Assembly: GCA_026120035.1 (NCBI GenBank)
Contig: JALRME010000014.1
Span: 186,001 to 250,000, forward strand
DNA: 64,000 bases
DNA from: Coleophoma eucalyptorum
Lineage: Eukaryota; Ascomycota; Leotiomycetes; Helotiales; Dermateaceae
Reading direction: 5' to 3'
Part shown: positions 45,765 through 57,630 of the stretch, piece after piece
Layout of the letters: every line of letters starts with the position of its first letter
How positions within the stretch are numbered: the stretch's first letter is position 1
Made by a program: the position numbers and the translations under genes
The notes under the pieces: model-generated
The model's database searches: none
What the model was told of the DNA's origin: nothing
Seen by the model: only the letters and a program-made list of their open reading frames with translations

Positions 45765-46649
45765 ATGCCTCCACGATTACAATGCCTCAATGTCTCAAAG
45801 AGCTTGGTGCGCAGTTATCCAATTGCTCCCTTCTCGACATCGCAGAGAGTGCTAGCTGGTACGTCGCCCTCGGGTTCTTTTCTTTGATGGTCTAACGGTC
45901 ATGATTTCCGCTTGTCATCTCATTCGGGAGTTGAACTCCAAGGTAACCTCAAAACAGATCCTCTTACCAACGCAGCTAGTCTGCTTGCCAACTTGGGGGG
46001 CGACGACGAACGCAAGACCAATGTTGCATCACGATCGATATTCGGCATTGCGGGCTCCCCTATTAGGCTTCCGAATCGCACCGGCAGAAAAAGGGGACTC
46101 GACGCAGGGAATGCCGATTCTTCACAAGTAGCTCTGAATCAAGTTCAGTCTAGCTACAAAGCGCGACAAGCAGCGATGAGAGTCGATACCCCCGAGGAGA
46201 TAAAGGCGGCAGGATTGGCGGCAGATCTAAGCAAGCAAATCACAAGGAGATGGAGGGCTGGTGACGTCTACGCACCTCATGATCTGAGTGACGTGGAAAT
46301 GGCAAAGTGGAAGAGGAGGTCACAGCCAGAATACGATGCATTTGATGTGCTAGATATGGATCCATTGATGGAGTACAAGGTTCGTTACCACAAGGCTGGT
46401 GAAATCTCTCCTTCTAATATTTCTCAGAACTTCTCAATGCTCTCCGAATATGTGACACCCATGGGCCGAATAAAGAAGCGTACGGAAACTGGCCTAAGAC
46501 CTGTGAATCAGAGACGAATTTCGAAGGCAATTAGGAGGAGCATTGGTATGGGAATGATGCCTAGTGTACACAGACATCCTGAGATCTTGCAGAAGAGCAT
46601 TCAGCGAAATACTCAGATCAGCCCTTCTTTGAGAGGACCTCAGGTGTAG
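45765..46649 (+). CDS. RSM18: Mitochondrial small-subunit ribosomal protein bS18m
   Basis: Exons 45765..45858, 45931..46379 and 46428..46649 encode 254 residues. Exon 1 supplies a mitochondrial presequence: no acidic residues, Arg/Ser-rich, ending FSTSQRVLA. The bS18 core is in the last third: NFSMLSEYVTPMGRIKKR, GLRPVNQRRISKAIRRSIG and SVHRHPEIL. The protein is part of the mitoribosomal small subunit. The second intron is 48 nt, a multiple of three without a stop, so an ORF caller reads through it; GTTCGT...CTCAG ends and the family sequence YKNFSM place the splice. An alternative start at 45912 would lose the presequence. Confidence 0.92.
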
Positions 46650-47129
46650 GTTGGTTTAGTATGAGCACAGAAGATATTTGTACAATACCCATATTATGGC
46701 TGTAACTATAGGACAATATGCAGTCTGGGAAGCGGAAATAAACCCTGTTAAATATTGGTCTACCTTAGCATACCTCGACGTCTGATTCGTGCAGTTTGAG
46801 GACCTTAAGATTGCCTGGGTACTCCTCTGATTGGGCTTGAATGAGATAAAATCAGATGTTCAGCCTCAGAGGATCTGACAGTACCTGTTAACTCATTTGG
46901 TAGCAGCCATAAAGGCTCTAGAATACCTTTCAAGCTTTCTATGAACCAAGGGCTAGATAAACACGTTATGCTGTCAAGCACCCAAGAGCCAGCGTGGCAT
47001 ACAAGAAGTCAGAGACTCAAGATAGAACCGATATCTCATAATACAAGTTCTTATAGTCTTCACAAGACGACCACTCAACCCGAAGAGCCTTTCAACACAT
47101 TCAGTACAAAGACTGCTTCTCAAGGTGTA
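46650..47129. other. Intergenic between convergent RSM18 and DCD1
   Basis: About 480 bp carrying both 3' ends; no gene seen. Confidence 0.45.
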
Positions 47130-48267
47130 TCATTCCATTGGGAGGCTATATTTATTAGCAAAAGAAGGGTATCTGTGGATGGGTTCTCCTACCGGCGAGA
47201 ATTGCCTGAGATGCACGCCGGCTTCCTTGAATACAGCTGCTGTTTCTCCATCCATGCTGTATCCTTGGCTATAGACCACTTCGCTAATGCCCACTTGTGC
47301 AATCTTAATACTACACGTCAAGCAGGGGCAAGTGTCACAATAGAGAATGGCACCTTCTCGGATCCGCTCTCTTCCAGCTTCCAATAGAGCGTTCTCCTCA
47401 GCGTGGATGCAAAGACAGGTTCCTAGTCCTACTCCAGAACTAAGGCCATCATTGCACCTTTGACAACCTCCCTCACCACAATTCTTCAAACCTCTGGGCG
47501 TGCCATTGTACCCCGTGCTAATGACTCGCTTCTCTCTCACCAAAACACACCCTACTCTTCTCTTCATACAGTTGCTCCGCTGAGCAGCCAAGGAAGCCAG
47601 TTGCATAAAGTATTGATCCCAACTTGGTCGCAACCTATCCTCATTTGTGAGATCCAGTCTACCTAAGGTGGCGTAAAGATGAGCAAGATTGGAAGAGGTG
47701 TTGATTAGGCGAACTGTTGCTCTTGAAATCAGAGGCATCAATCCCGTCCTTGGGTCGTATAGATGTTCGTCCGATCGAATAAGGAAGTCCTCAAGGCTTA
47801 AGCTCTCGCCCGATGATGTAGCTTGCAATCGGTTTTGAAATCGCTTCCATCGTGTGCTGACGGGCGCATCTACGCTTACGAGCATGAAGAATGGTCGGCG
47901 CTCTAATTTATCCAGAATAGCTTCTGTATATATGTCTGTCGTGACCCATCGCCCAAGCCAACGTTTCGTTACGAAGTCAAGCAGTTCCTCTGTTGTATTG
48001 AATGTATGTTCCGGATTTAGGTTTTTTGTTTTTTTCGTTCCATTTACATGTTGTGCACTGGCTTCAGCGAGATTATCCGACTGACGCTTTTCCTGCACTG
48101 CCTTTGTATGTTCTTGTCGTAGATACAGGTGTGTGAAGCCATGATGCTCCGAGAGATATTGAGCAACGGTGCTCTTGCCCGCGCAAATTCCTATCCAAGT
48201 TTAGCACCATAATTACTCATGATCAACAACGTCTGTATGAATCACCTCCACAAAGTCCGACCAGCAT
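47130..48267 (-). CDS. DCD1: dCMP deaminase with N-terminal P-loop domain
   Basis: Exons 48267..48246 (22 nt) and 48190..47130 encode 360 residues. The short first exon plus intron restores MLVGLCGGICAGKSTVAQYL, a P-loop at residues 8-15 that is typical of fungal Dcd1 and absent from bacterial dCMP deaminases. The zinc deaminase motif follows: H270-A-E272 with P-C297-x2-C300 (CPCLTC). The extra CGEGGCQRC segment is another family feature. The enzyme converts dCMP to dUMP, feeding thymidylate synthesis, and is normally regulated by dCTP and dTTP. It is divergent from ATG7, and the shared region contains MluI cell-cycle box-like sequence. Confidence 0.95.
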
Positions 48268-48617
48268 TTTCGTTTGCAGTTTGATGTCTGTGAATTAACG
48301 AACCTCACCAGAATATCGCGAGGTCACGCGTCGCGCGGCTGAGAGCGCGTCCACCGCCTTCCCAGTTGCGGAGATACCTCGGTAGATCCATCCCACCTTG
48401 CATCTTGGGTTCCGAATCCCTCTCACGTGCGTTGCAACCTAACATTACAGTGCACTCTGCCTTGTCTGATGACTAGGTCGTGACCAGGCAAATACGAAAC
48501 AAATACATAAGACGCGGATGACTGTAGTAGACTTGTTACTAATACATATTCGTTTCGTTTCTCCATCTTCTTCAAATCAACTCCCCGCCCCGGTAACAAC
48601 GGACACCTCCGCCCAAC
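48268..48617. promoter_or_regulatory. Shared promoter region of DCD1 and ATG7
   Basis: 350 bp between opposed start codons, CpG-rich in the DCD1-proximal part and C/T-rich just before ATG7. Confidence 0.6.
48326..48331. promoter_or_regulatory. Candidate MluI cell-cycle box (ACGCGT) upstream of DCD1
   Basis: The hexamer lies 59 bp upstream of the DCD1 start codon, within a CG-rich patch that also holds TCGCGA (48316-48321). In yeast ACGCGT is the MBF (Mbp1-Swi6) site of G1/S genes, including several for dNTP synthesis. Position and target gene fit; binding is inferred. Confidence 0.45.
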
Positions 48618-50868
48618 ATGGCTGCTCTACAGTTTGCACCATTTGGCTCTGAGATCGAGTTGCCATTTTATACGGCGCTCTCTACTTCTAAGATCGATGT
48701 TGATAAGTTGGATGACTCGGCCCGCAAGGTTCTTGGCCTCTACGAACCACGCGCGAATGTTGCGCCAGAATCAAGTTGTCGCATGCAGGTTCTTGGGAAT
48801 GCGCTTACAAGCACCCAGTACGTCTCCTCGTTGTAGGTCGATCTGGAGCTAACACAGACCACAGAGTTCCAGCTGGCTGCGTTCGTGCAGAAGGTGTTAT
48901 CAAAAATGTCAATACTATTGAGGATTTCAAGGGTATGGACAAGACAGCAATGCTGCAGACAGCAGCCAAGCAGGTTGGTTTGCCTTCAGCGCTTTGATGA
49001 ATTATGTTAACGGCCTAGATTTGGGATGCTATCAACGACGGTACAATTTACTCAGTCCCGTCTCTGCTCTCGTCTTTCACTGTCCTATCCTTTGCAAACC
49101 TCAAGAAGTATACCTTCACGTACTGGTTTGCTTTCCCTGCTTTGCATTCTGACCCAACCTGGAAAAGAGTGGGATCAGCGGAGAAAATGACTGGCGCAGA
49201 AAGCACTGCTCTGGTGGACAGATATGGAACCTGGAAGTATAGTGTTGACAATAGAGAGCATGGGTTTTTCCTTGCCAAGAAAGTTCGCCGTAGTGCAGGA
49301 AATAAGAGGGACTCACAAAATTCTATGCCTGACACGCCATCTGATGAGCTAGGATTCACTTGGGATGTTGGTTCTCTTAGGAATTACGAGACTGGATTCT
49401 TTGATCATGTAGACCCTGCGGATCGATATGTTGGATTTGTTGACCCGTCTACCTATGCTGAGGCTCCAGGTTGGATGCTACGGAATTATCTTATCCTCAT
49501 CCGACGGCGATTCAAGCTCAGCAAGGTTCAGATCCTCTGCTATCGGGACGTTCAAGCAAAGCGACATGAAGCACGAAGCATAATCCTCAATCTTGAGTCT
49601 GAGCCATTCCCAGAGACAGAGGGAACCGAGACTCCAAAAATGCCAAAGGCTACAGGCTGGGAACGAAACAGTGCTGGAAAGCTCAGCCCCAAGATTACCG
49701 ACTTAGCACAGTACATGGATCCGCAAAGACTGGCAGACCAGTCTGTTGATCTCAATCTGAAGTTAATGAAGTGGCGGATTGCGCCGGAGCTTGACTTGGA
49801 GAAAGTCAAGGAGACGAAGTGCCTGTTGCTTGGAGCCGGCACACTGGGAACTTTTGTCTCTAGAGGATTGATGGCATGGGGTGTTCGAAAGATTACCTTC
49901 ATTGACAATGCATCCGTTTCGTTCTCGAACCCAGTACGACAGCCTCTATTTGACTTTAAAGATTGCTTAGAAGGTGGCGCAAAGAAGGCTTTGAGAGCAG
50001 CAGAGGCCCTTCAAGAAATTTACCCCGGGGTCGACAGTACAGGACATGTGATGTCAGTTCCTATGTTGGGCCATCCTATCACGGATGAAACAAGGACGCG
50101 GACAGAGTTTGAAACCCTGCAGAAACTGATCGAAGAGCATGACGCCATCTTCTTGCTGATGGATACAAGAGAAAGTAGATGGCTACCGACATTGATGGGT
50201 AAGGCAGCCGGCAAGTTGGTTCTCAATGCTGCATTGGGCTTCGATACCTATGTTGTCATGCGACATGGTGTAGCTTCAGGAGATGAGCCTGCAGCATTAG
50301 GCTGTTATTTCTGCAATGATGTTGTTGCACCAGCTGATGTAAGTCTCTTTCCACGTGCGTGATAGCCCAGACTAACCTCTATCAGTCCGTCAAAGACCAG
50401 ACTCTTGATCAGCAATGTACAGTAACTCGACCAGGTATTGCACCCATGGCTTCTGCTCTTTTGGTTGAGATGCTCGTCTCTGTTCTTCAGCATCCTCTTG
50501 GCTCAGCAGCACCAGCTCCCAAGATATCCGCCAATCAATCTTCTGGTGCGGTCGAGTACGAGCGCGACCCACCTTCCCATCCCCTAGGTCTTGTTCCTCA
50601 CCAGATCCGTGGCTTCCTGTCAAGCTGGAAGAACATGCTCATTAGTGGTCAATCTTATGACTGCTGTTCTGCCTGTTCCTCAAAGGTTGTGGAGGCATAC
50701 AAGATTGGAGGATGGGACTTTATCAAGAGAGCTTTGACTGAGAAGGACTATGTCACTGAGTTGAGCGGCTTGGCAGAGGTACAGAGACAAGCGGAAGCTG
50801 CAGCAGACAATGTTGAGTGGGACAGTGAAGACGGCGGCGAGGAAGAAGGTGATGGCGAGCTACTTTAA
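48618..50868 (+). CDS. ATG7: Autophagy E1-like enzyme Atg7
   Basis: Exons 48618..48817, 48865..48973, 49019..50338 and 50386..50868 encode 703 residues, typical for fungal Atg7. The N-terminal domain starts [15 protein letters not shown]. The adenylation domain contains [17 protein letters not shown] (nucleotide loop at about 373-378) and [17 protein letters not shown]. The catalytic cysteine is C554 in [16 protein letters not shown]. The C-terminus is acidic ([12 protein letters not shown]), as expected for the Atg8/Atg3-binding tail. Atg7 activates Atg8 and Atg12 for conjugation in the cytosol. All introns are 45-47 nt and keep frame. Confidence 0.97.
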
Positions 50869-51514
50869 GTATGGCCTGGATTTACATGAATTGACGAAGC
50901 ACCTATGAGTTCTGGATTTGGGAGGTGAAGATATGGCGTTCATGGGCATAGGTAGGGCATGGGCATTGAAGGTCGGCTGGTAGAATGGTGGATATTATCG
51001 CGAGTTATTGTCATCTTCATGGACGGAGAAGATAGCATGTCAGGGGCTCTAGGATATTTCATAATACCTGATATTAAGATCACATACTTCTTGCTTGTGA
51101 TATGATAGTAACAACCCCGATAGAACAGGAAGGCGACTGATACGCACTTTCTTTCAGAAATGTAGTGTCTTACATCCAACTCTGAGATCATAACTCAATA
51201 ATAATTTGTTACTTCGCACTTGAACCTGCAACTTATGGCTTGAGTTACCTCGACGAAGCGAGGGGAAGGTGGGCCTAACGAATTCCGACTAATCTTCTTT
51301 TAGAAGACACGCTAAATATTCTCGAGCTCGAGCTCCAAAGCTTCCCTCACCATAAGAACACCTGCGACCGGTCTCTTTTACCTCAGCAAGTTATTCTCAG
51401 AACCAGTCTGTATATTTCGCGATGCATTTGTGAGTCGGGCAGGTAATACTCTGGTTGATTTGATTCAATTGAGCTGACATTCCTGAAGCCATTACACATA
51501 ATTTTCCTCCCATC
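50869..51514. other. Intergenic between ATG7 and the PPR gene
   Basis: About 650 bp, both flanking genes on the plus strand. It holds the ATG7 3' flank and the PPR gene promoter; no gene seen. Confidence 0.45.
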
Positions 51515-53945
51515 ATGGCTTCCCATTTGACCCGTCAGGTCTTTCGAGCCCTCCTTTCGAATGAAGGCCTTGTATTGCGTTGCCCAAATCGTCCAGTAGC
51601 TCTCGGCCGACGCCAGCATGCTTTGTCACTCAGATCACGCATGCCCTCCCAGAGGACGCTCTTTGGTTTCTCCGAGAAGCCTGCGAAACTTCCCAAAGAG
51701 CCGAGTCTCGTACCGGGCTATAGGGAGATGCTAGAGTTAAATTCAAGAGAGAAACTTCATGCTCGTCCACAGCCACGTAACGAACTAGTGAAGGCGTTTG
51801 CTGCATTCTTCAATTACAAACGGATATCCGAGGAGAGTATCAACAACCTCCAAGCTCAACATGCCCTCCGAACTTTCAGATATATACAGAAGGATACCAC
51901 AAATGATGGAGAAGACGGGTTAACCAACGAGAGTCTCAGGAACGCGATGCTATGCCTGGCCAGGAAACCAAAAGATCAAACTGATTGGCACTATACATTT
52001 GCAAAGGAGCTCTACGCCGAATTGACGCGCAGAAACAATCCAGACCCCAATTTCATAACTTCAATTCGCTATATTAAGGTCTTAACGTTCAGTGGAAATT
52101 CCCTCGAAGCACGAGACCAAATTCTGGCACTTTCGGAGGCCAGCTCTAACAACATAAAGCCTAGAAAAGGAACCAAGGCCAGTTGGTGGCCCCTTGTCCT
52201 CGAGGGCTTTGCAGCAGAGAATAATGAGTTTGAGTTGCTCATGTCGCTCGAATTTGCTGAGAAAGATGGTATCGATTATACGCCAAGGTTCCAATACGTT
52301 GTCACCAAGTTTTATTTCTCAAAGAACGACACGACGCAAGCAAAATTCTGGTTTGACAAAGCATTAGCAGAGAGGAATAAGGGGGAGGAACCACATCAAC
52401 CAATACCGGAGACTTTGGTCGAAATGCTTCGATTTTCGATACGCAATAATGAGTTGGATTGGTGCAATGCCAGATTTCGTCAGCTTCTGACCTCAGAACC
52501 TACAAAGGCTCTTTGGGACGTTATCTTTCAGTGGGCGGCTGGAGCACTTGGAAAGGGCGTTGAGGATGTAGAGCGTATGATGGAAGTCATGATTCGACGA
52601 TACCCAGAAGAGAATGATATGAGGCCCGATGCTGATACCATTAATGGTCTTGTGCAATTAGCCATTCATCTTGAGGATCCTTATCTTGCCGAGCGCTACC
52701 TGTCCATGGGTCAAAAAAGGGGCATTAGGCCAAACTCAGAGACGTTCATGTTACAGTTGGATTATCGAATTGAGGCAGGAGATTTGACTGGTGCACAAGC
52801 AGCCTATGAAGCCTTGCAAGTCGAGGAGGTTGCCAATGACGAAGACCTCCCGATTATCAACAAATATATTCGGGCTCTCTGCTCGTCAAAATCCGCTAAT
52901 TATAGCGCGATACAGTTGATTACCTCGGATCTCGAGCAAAGACATGCTCGATTAGAGGCCGATACGGTTGCAGCTTTGAGCACGTTGTATCTCAACAATA
53001 GAGAATTTCAAGACGTCGTGGACCTTCTGCAGACAAACGCCTTCCATCAAAATTTGGAAGAGCGAGCCCTGGTTCGCAAAGCATTCTTAGACTTTTGCTT
53101 TGATCGAAATACAAGCACAGCCTTGGCTTGGGAAACGTACACAATTATTCTCAATCTTTTCAAGGAAGCCGATATCAAGGAGCGGACAGGGTTGATGAAT
53201 GAATTCTTTGATCGTGGGCGTTCAGACATGGCATGCCATGTGTTTGGGCATATGCGAGCACACATCCGAAATGAGATACGACCCGTCGCTGAAACCTATA
53301 TCCAGTGTTTCGAGGGTATTGCCAGGCATAGCGATAGAGAAAGTTTAGACATGGTACACAACATGATGAAGCTCGACGTTTCCATCGAGCCATCAACACG
53401 ATTGTACAATTCTCTCATGCTGGCTTACACAGCTTGTGACGATGGGTATCGAGCTTTGGATTATTGGTCAGACATAACGAATTCGAGAGAAGGGCCAAAT
53501 TATAAGAGCTTGGAGATTGTCTTCAGAGCCTGTAGTCGACGTCCGTTTGGAGATCAGACTGCTCGAGAGATCTGGACTAAGATGCGCAGAATGGAGATTG
53601 AGATCACACCAAAGGTCTTTGCGGCATACTGCGGTGCATTGGCTGGTCAGGGCAAGGTGGACGAAGTCAAGACATTGATTGAGGACATGGAGAAAGAGTT
53701 TGGATTTGGTCCTGATTTTATGACGTACGTTCTATCCTCCAATTCAGATACTACTAAGGCACTAACTATACTGTAGGCTGGGAATATTTTATAACTCGAC
53801 CAAAGGTCAGAATAGAAAGGATATTATTGAAAACTGGGCAAAAGAATTATACCCCAAGGCCTGGGCTGAGCTAGAGAAGTTTGAACAGATAGAGGAGGAA
53901 GAGGGTTGGATGACATTTAAAATTGTACTTGATATGACGGCTTGA
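51515..53945 (+). CDS. Mitochondrial pentatricopeptide-repeat protein (CIA84-like)
   Basis: Exons 51515..53724 and 53777..53945 encode 792 residues. The N-terminus is Arg-rich and poor in acidic residues (MASHLTRQVFRALLSNEG), consistent with mitochondrial import. The rest is helical repeat: PPR-like units such as DTINGLVQLAIHLEDPYLAE, RIEAGDLTGAQAAYEAL and RLYNSLMLAYTACDDGYRAL. Overall layout resembles Neurospora CIA84, a complex I assembly factor with PPR motifs, but other fungal mitochondrial PPR proteins are possible, so no symbol is given. The 52-nt intron restores FMTLGIFYNSTKG and adds a 56-residue C-terminus. Confidence 0.85.
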
Positions 53946-54153
53946 TCTTCTAGAGATGTACAATTAAGTTAGAATTAACCTATACCAGGTACCTGTAGAT
54001 GTAAACCGAAGTCGATGATAATGGTAGAGCTTGTCACTGCATGGACTTTGTCGCATACACAATTGGAAGCTTAGAGCGGTGGCTAGAATCCCTTTTTATA
54101 TAGACCACCTTATTATGCAAAGCAGAATACTTAGTCTGTGTTCGTATTGTCCA

Positions 54154-55461
54154 TCATTCAACCCTCAAAATCCATCCATTATCCTCTCTCTCGTTCTTGC
54201 CATTTAACCCTCCCCAAAGCACCAGTGCACTAACATCCAAATCCCCCAAGCTAGAACTAGCAAACCAGCCCCGTTCACCAGGAACAAGTTTATGGATATC
54301 TTCACCCTCCATACCCTCAGCATCCGACACATTAACTTGGCTCCATAAACCCTCTCCGGTCTCTCTCCCCAACGCCTGCCAAGCCGCATCCTTAAAACTC
54401 GCACCCGTCATTCCAAGGGGCGGGCATTGGAAAACCCACACATCGTCCCAAAACTGGCCCGCACCGTCGTGGCCTTGAGAGCTGGGGTCACGCTCACCCA
54501 GTAGCAGGACCAAGTATTCACGGCCTATGCCTGTCGTGATGCTATGCAACCCAGCCACGCTCCGATGCCCAGGATGCAGCATGCCCTCCTCCTCAAAATC
54601 CAGTGTTTGCCAATCCCCCTTCGCTGTGATTGTCGCTTCGCTACTCCCAGACTTGTCGTTGAACGTCGTCAGTGCCAGCTCTAGGATATCCACCTTTCCA
54701 CCTTCTTCGCCTTTCCCGTTGAAGCCGCCATATCTGTAAATCCGTGATTTGGATACCGCGATGGATGTCCCTCCTCGCGGGTTACCTGGCGCCGGTGGGA
54801 ACTCCTTCCATGTCCGGCTGCGTACATCAAATCCCCATAGATCGCCGGTCCGTCCTGATTCAGGACAGCCTGCATGGACAAAGAATGTTCCATGGCCGCC
54901 TTGACCTGCGTCTGTCTTTGCTCCTTCAGCTATCGTGCCGATGGCTGGCTCCTCTGTCCCATTGTTCACTTCCACTGGGTGAGAATTCGCTGGCTCCGGC
55001 TTCTCAATCCCGACACTGGTGTGGTAACTTCGCGCCGCAGGGAATGGCGTTCCCTGTACGGGATCCAAAAAAGTCCAGCGGTCCGTCCTCGTATCGTAGA
55101 TCCAAACTCTACCATTCTCCTGCAGCGGCTTCATCTCTTTCCCACCTCTACCGCCAAAAACAAATATCCTCTCCCCGATCACCGCGGCTGTATGTCCTAC
55201 TCTCTTCTCGGGAATGTCGCCCGCAGGGGCGACTTTCTTGTAGTCGCCAGAGCTGAGCGTGAGGATGTGCATATCATTGTCGACGGGTTCGCGCGGACTT
55301 ATCTCCCCGCCAAAAATGTAAGCTCGTCCTGCTACGACTGACAATGTGTGTGAAGAGCGGGGTAGAGGCGGTGCGGGGATGCGTTCCCACTTCGCATTGA
55401 CGGGGTATGTAGGTTGAAGCATGCCTTTGACGGCTGCTACTGCTGTGGCGGCGGTCATCAT
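54154..55461 (-). CDS. Cytosolic kelch-repeat protein
   Basis: A single exon of 435 residues. Kelch blades are marked by AYIFGG, IFVFGG, FFVHAG, IYRYGG, VLLLGE and LVLWGG. Typical spacer motifs are PPLPRSSHTLSVV, RVGHTAAVI and ARSYHTSVG. It has no signal peptide or transmembrane segment, so it is probably cytosolic or nuclear, unlike the secreted kelch protein at 31.5 kb. The architecture is like nitrile-specifier/acyl-CoA-binding-type kelch proteins, yet no catalytic residues can be assigned. It converges on the PPR gene. Confidence 0.85.
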   Translation of the reverse strand: MMTAATAVAAVKGMLQPTYPVNAKWERIPAPPLPRSSHTLSVVAGRAYIFGGEISPREPVDNDMHILTLSSGDYKKVAPAGDIPEKRVGHTAAVIGERIFVFGGRGGKEMKPLQENGRVWIYDTRTDRWTFLDPVQGTPFPAARSYHTSVGIEKPEPANSHPVEVNNGTEEPAIGTIAEGAKTDAGQGGHGTFFVHAGCPESGRTGDLWGFDVRSRTWKEFPPAPGNPRGGTSIAVSKSRIYRYGGFNGKGEEGGKVDILELALTTFNDKSGSSEATITAKGDWQTLDFEEEGMLHPGHRSVAGLHSITTGIGREYLVLLLGERDPSSQGHDGAGQFWDDVWVFQCPPLGMTGASFKDAAWQALGRETGEGLWSQVNVSDAEGMEGEDIHKLVPGERGWFASSSLGDLDVSALVLWGGLNGKNEREDNGWILRVE

Positions 55462-56161
55462 CTTGACGGCTGTTTCCTGGGGCTGTACCCGAACTTATTT
55501 AGGTCTGGCTGTTGAAAGATATACTGTGGTTAATCTATACTCGAGATGCCGCTACTAAGTTCGTACGATACCAAGCTTGCGGCAGCACCAAAGTCCGTTG
55601 CAAGCAATGCTTTGGGCCCAATTAGATGGAATTATATAAGGCTTCGTTAGGGATTATGGGATTGGAGCAATTGTGAATCTGATACACGTTGTTGGATATT
55701 CGGTCGTGAGTTGAGCTTGTAATCGAGAAGTATCTAAGAGCTGTAGCTCCTGAGGCGTTGACGGGGATTAGAGCTCCTTAGCTGTGAGTGACGTCAATGC
55801 TCGCTAAATATATATTTCGCACCAAAACTTCACTAGGCACGGTGGATGGATAAAGAGGCACGTTTTCAGGATGGGATAGGGAATTAAAATATCAGAACCC
55901 TCCGAAAGCACCGAAAGTTTAGTTCATGCGGATAATAACATGCGTCGCTAGTATTTGCCCCACGAGGGGTGGCATCCGTTGGACCCTGACAGCAACTCGG
56001 GGTAAGTCAGGTAGCGAGCAACCTCATTTTCTCCGTCGCGGAGAGCTATTTACAGGGAATGCTGGACAGCATCTTCGGTCTTTAGGATAGAGTTTTACAG
56101 TACCAAACTTGTCTTTAAGCCTGTGACTTGAGGTAAATAGCATACACGACGAAATATCAAC
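55462..56161. promoter_or_regulatory. Divergent region between kelch and GH28 genes
   Basis: 700 bp between opposed start codons; contains an A/T-rich TATATA stretch near 55806-55815. No gene seen. Confidence 0.4.
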
Positions 56162-57630
56162 ATGCTCTCATCGACTTTGAGTTCAATCGCCTCTTTCTTG
56201 TGCCTGCTCGGTTATGTCTATGGTCAACCAGACAGCCCGGAAGCATATCGGTCCCAGAAAACATGTGTTGTGCAGCCAAGTAAAAATGGAAGTGATGATG
56301 TTCCTGCGACTCTAGAAGCATTTAAGGAATGTGGTACCGGTGGAAACGTCGTTTTTTTGGACGAGACATATCACATGAATTCAGTGATGAAGACAGTTGG
56401 GCTTAAAGATTGTCAAGTTGATCTCTATGGCACATTACTCGTATGTTTTCGGCCTTCCTTCCGAATGATCTATGTTAAGAGTCTGCGTAGTGGTCCACTG
56501 ACCTCCAGTACTGGCTGAATAACTCGCTCCATTACGACTATCAGAATCAGTCGTCCGTATGGTGGTTTGGCGGTGATAATATCCAATTCCGAGGCCACGG
56601 CTACGGTACCATTGATGGCAATGGCCAAGCATGGTACGATTTTGTGAAAGGAATCTCTAACTATCCAAATCGACCAGAGAGCTTTACCATCTATGAGACG
56701 ACCAACTCCGTCTTTTCAGGTCTGCGTTTTGTGCAGAGTCAGATGTGGACGATGACCGTTTGGAAATCGAACGGAATCCTCTTGCAGGATATCTATGTCA
56801 ATAGTACATCTTCAAATAGCAATCCTGCGCGGAACACTGACGGTGTGGATACTATCTATAGCGATAATATTCATTTTGATCGCTGGAGGGTTATTAATGG
56901 AGATGATAGTATCTCTTTAAAGGCAAATAGTACGAATATTCTCATCACTAATTGCACTTTCATAAACGGTCTTGGAGTTTCGCTAGGAAGTATTGGGCAG
57001 TATGCAGGCATGACTCATTCTCTTTTCGTGCTGTAGGACTGGCATTGATTGACTTAAGATAGGTCGATATGAATTCATCGAAAACATCACTGCTAGAGAT
57101 ATAAGCTGCTACAACACCCTCCATGCAGGGTATATCAAAACCTGGACAGGTCAACAAGTAGGTTACCCTCCAAATGGAGGAGGTGGTGGACTTGGCTGTA
57201 AGAACCCTATAATATCCCTATATTTCAAAATCTGAAAGCAAAAGGCCAACTGAATCCTAATCTCCCCTGCATCACAGACGTTAAGAACATTCACTTCTCC
57301 AATTTCACGCTCCAAAATACAACCCAACCTTTCAGCATCTCACAATGCACGACATTCTCCGGTGTAGCAGGAAACTGCTCCTCCTCGCTCTTCGCCATCT
57401 CCGATATCGTGATCGAGGATATCAGAGGAACAATATTGAAAGATCCTATTGCCAGTTGGGACTGTAGTGCCAGTGCCCCGTGTCTAAATATCGCAATGTT
57501 TGATGTAGATCTTACTCTTGCAAGTGGTGGGCCGGCGTATGGTTGGAACTGTACCGCTGTGTTGGGCACGAGGGGATTTAACTGTACCGGGACTGGATGT
57601 GGAACGGGAACAGCAACGGGTAGTTGTTGA
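56162..57630 (+). CDS. Secreted GH28 (exo-polygalacturonase-like) protein
   Basis: Exons 56162..56440, 56509..57007, 57063..57197 and 57278..57630 encode 421 residues with a signal peptide (ending GYVYGQP). The right-handed beta-helix shows the catalytic Asp motifs NTDGVD (D204) and GDDSIS (D225, D226). The usual GHG histidine motif is absent: the region reads INGLGVSLGSIGQY. The RIK motif reads YIK (HAGYIKTW). The YEFIENI and GYIKTW segments fit fungal exo-acting GH28 enzymes that attack pectin. Several N-glycosylation sites and a Cys-rich C-terminus are visible. Intron 2 has to be a GC-AG intron (57008..57062) to keep frame; other introns are GT-AG. Confidence 0.87.
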
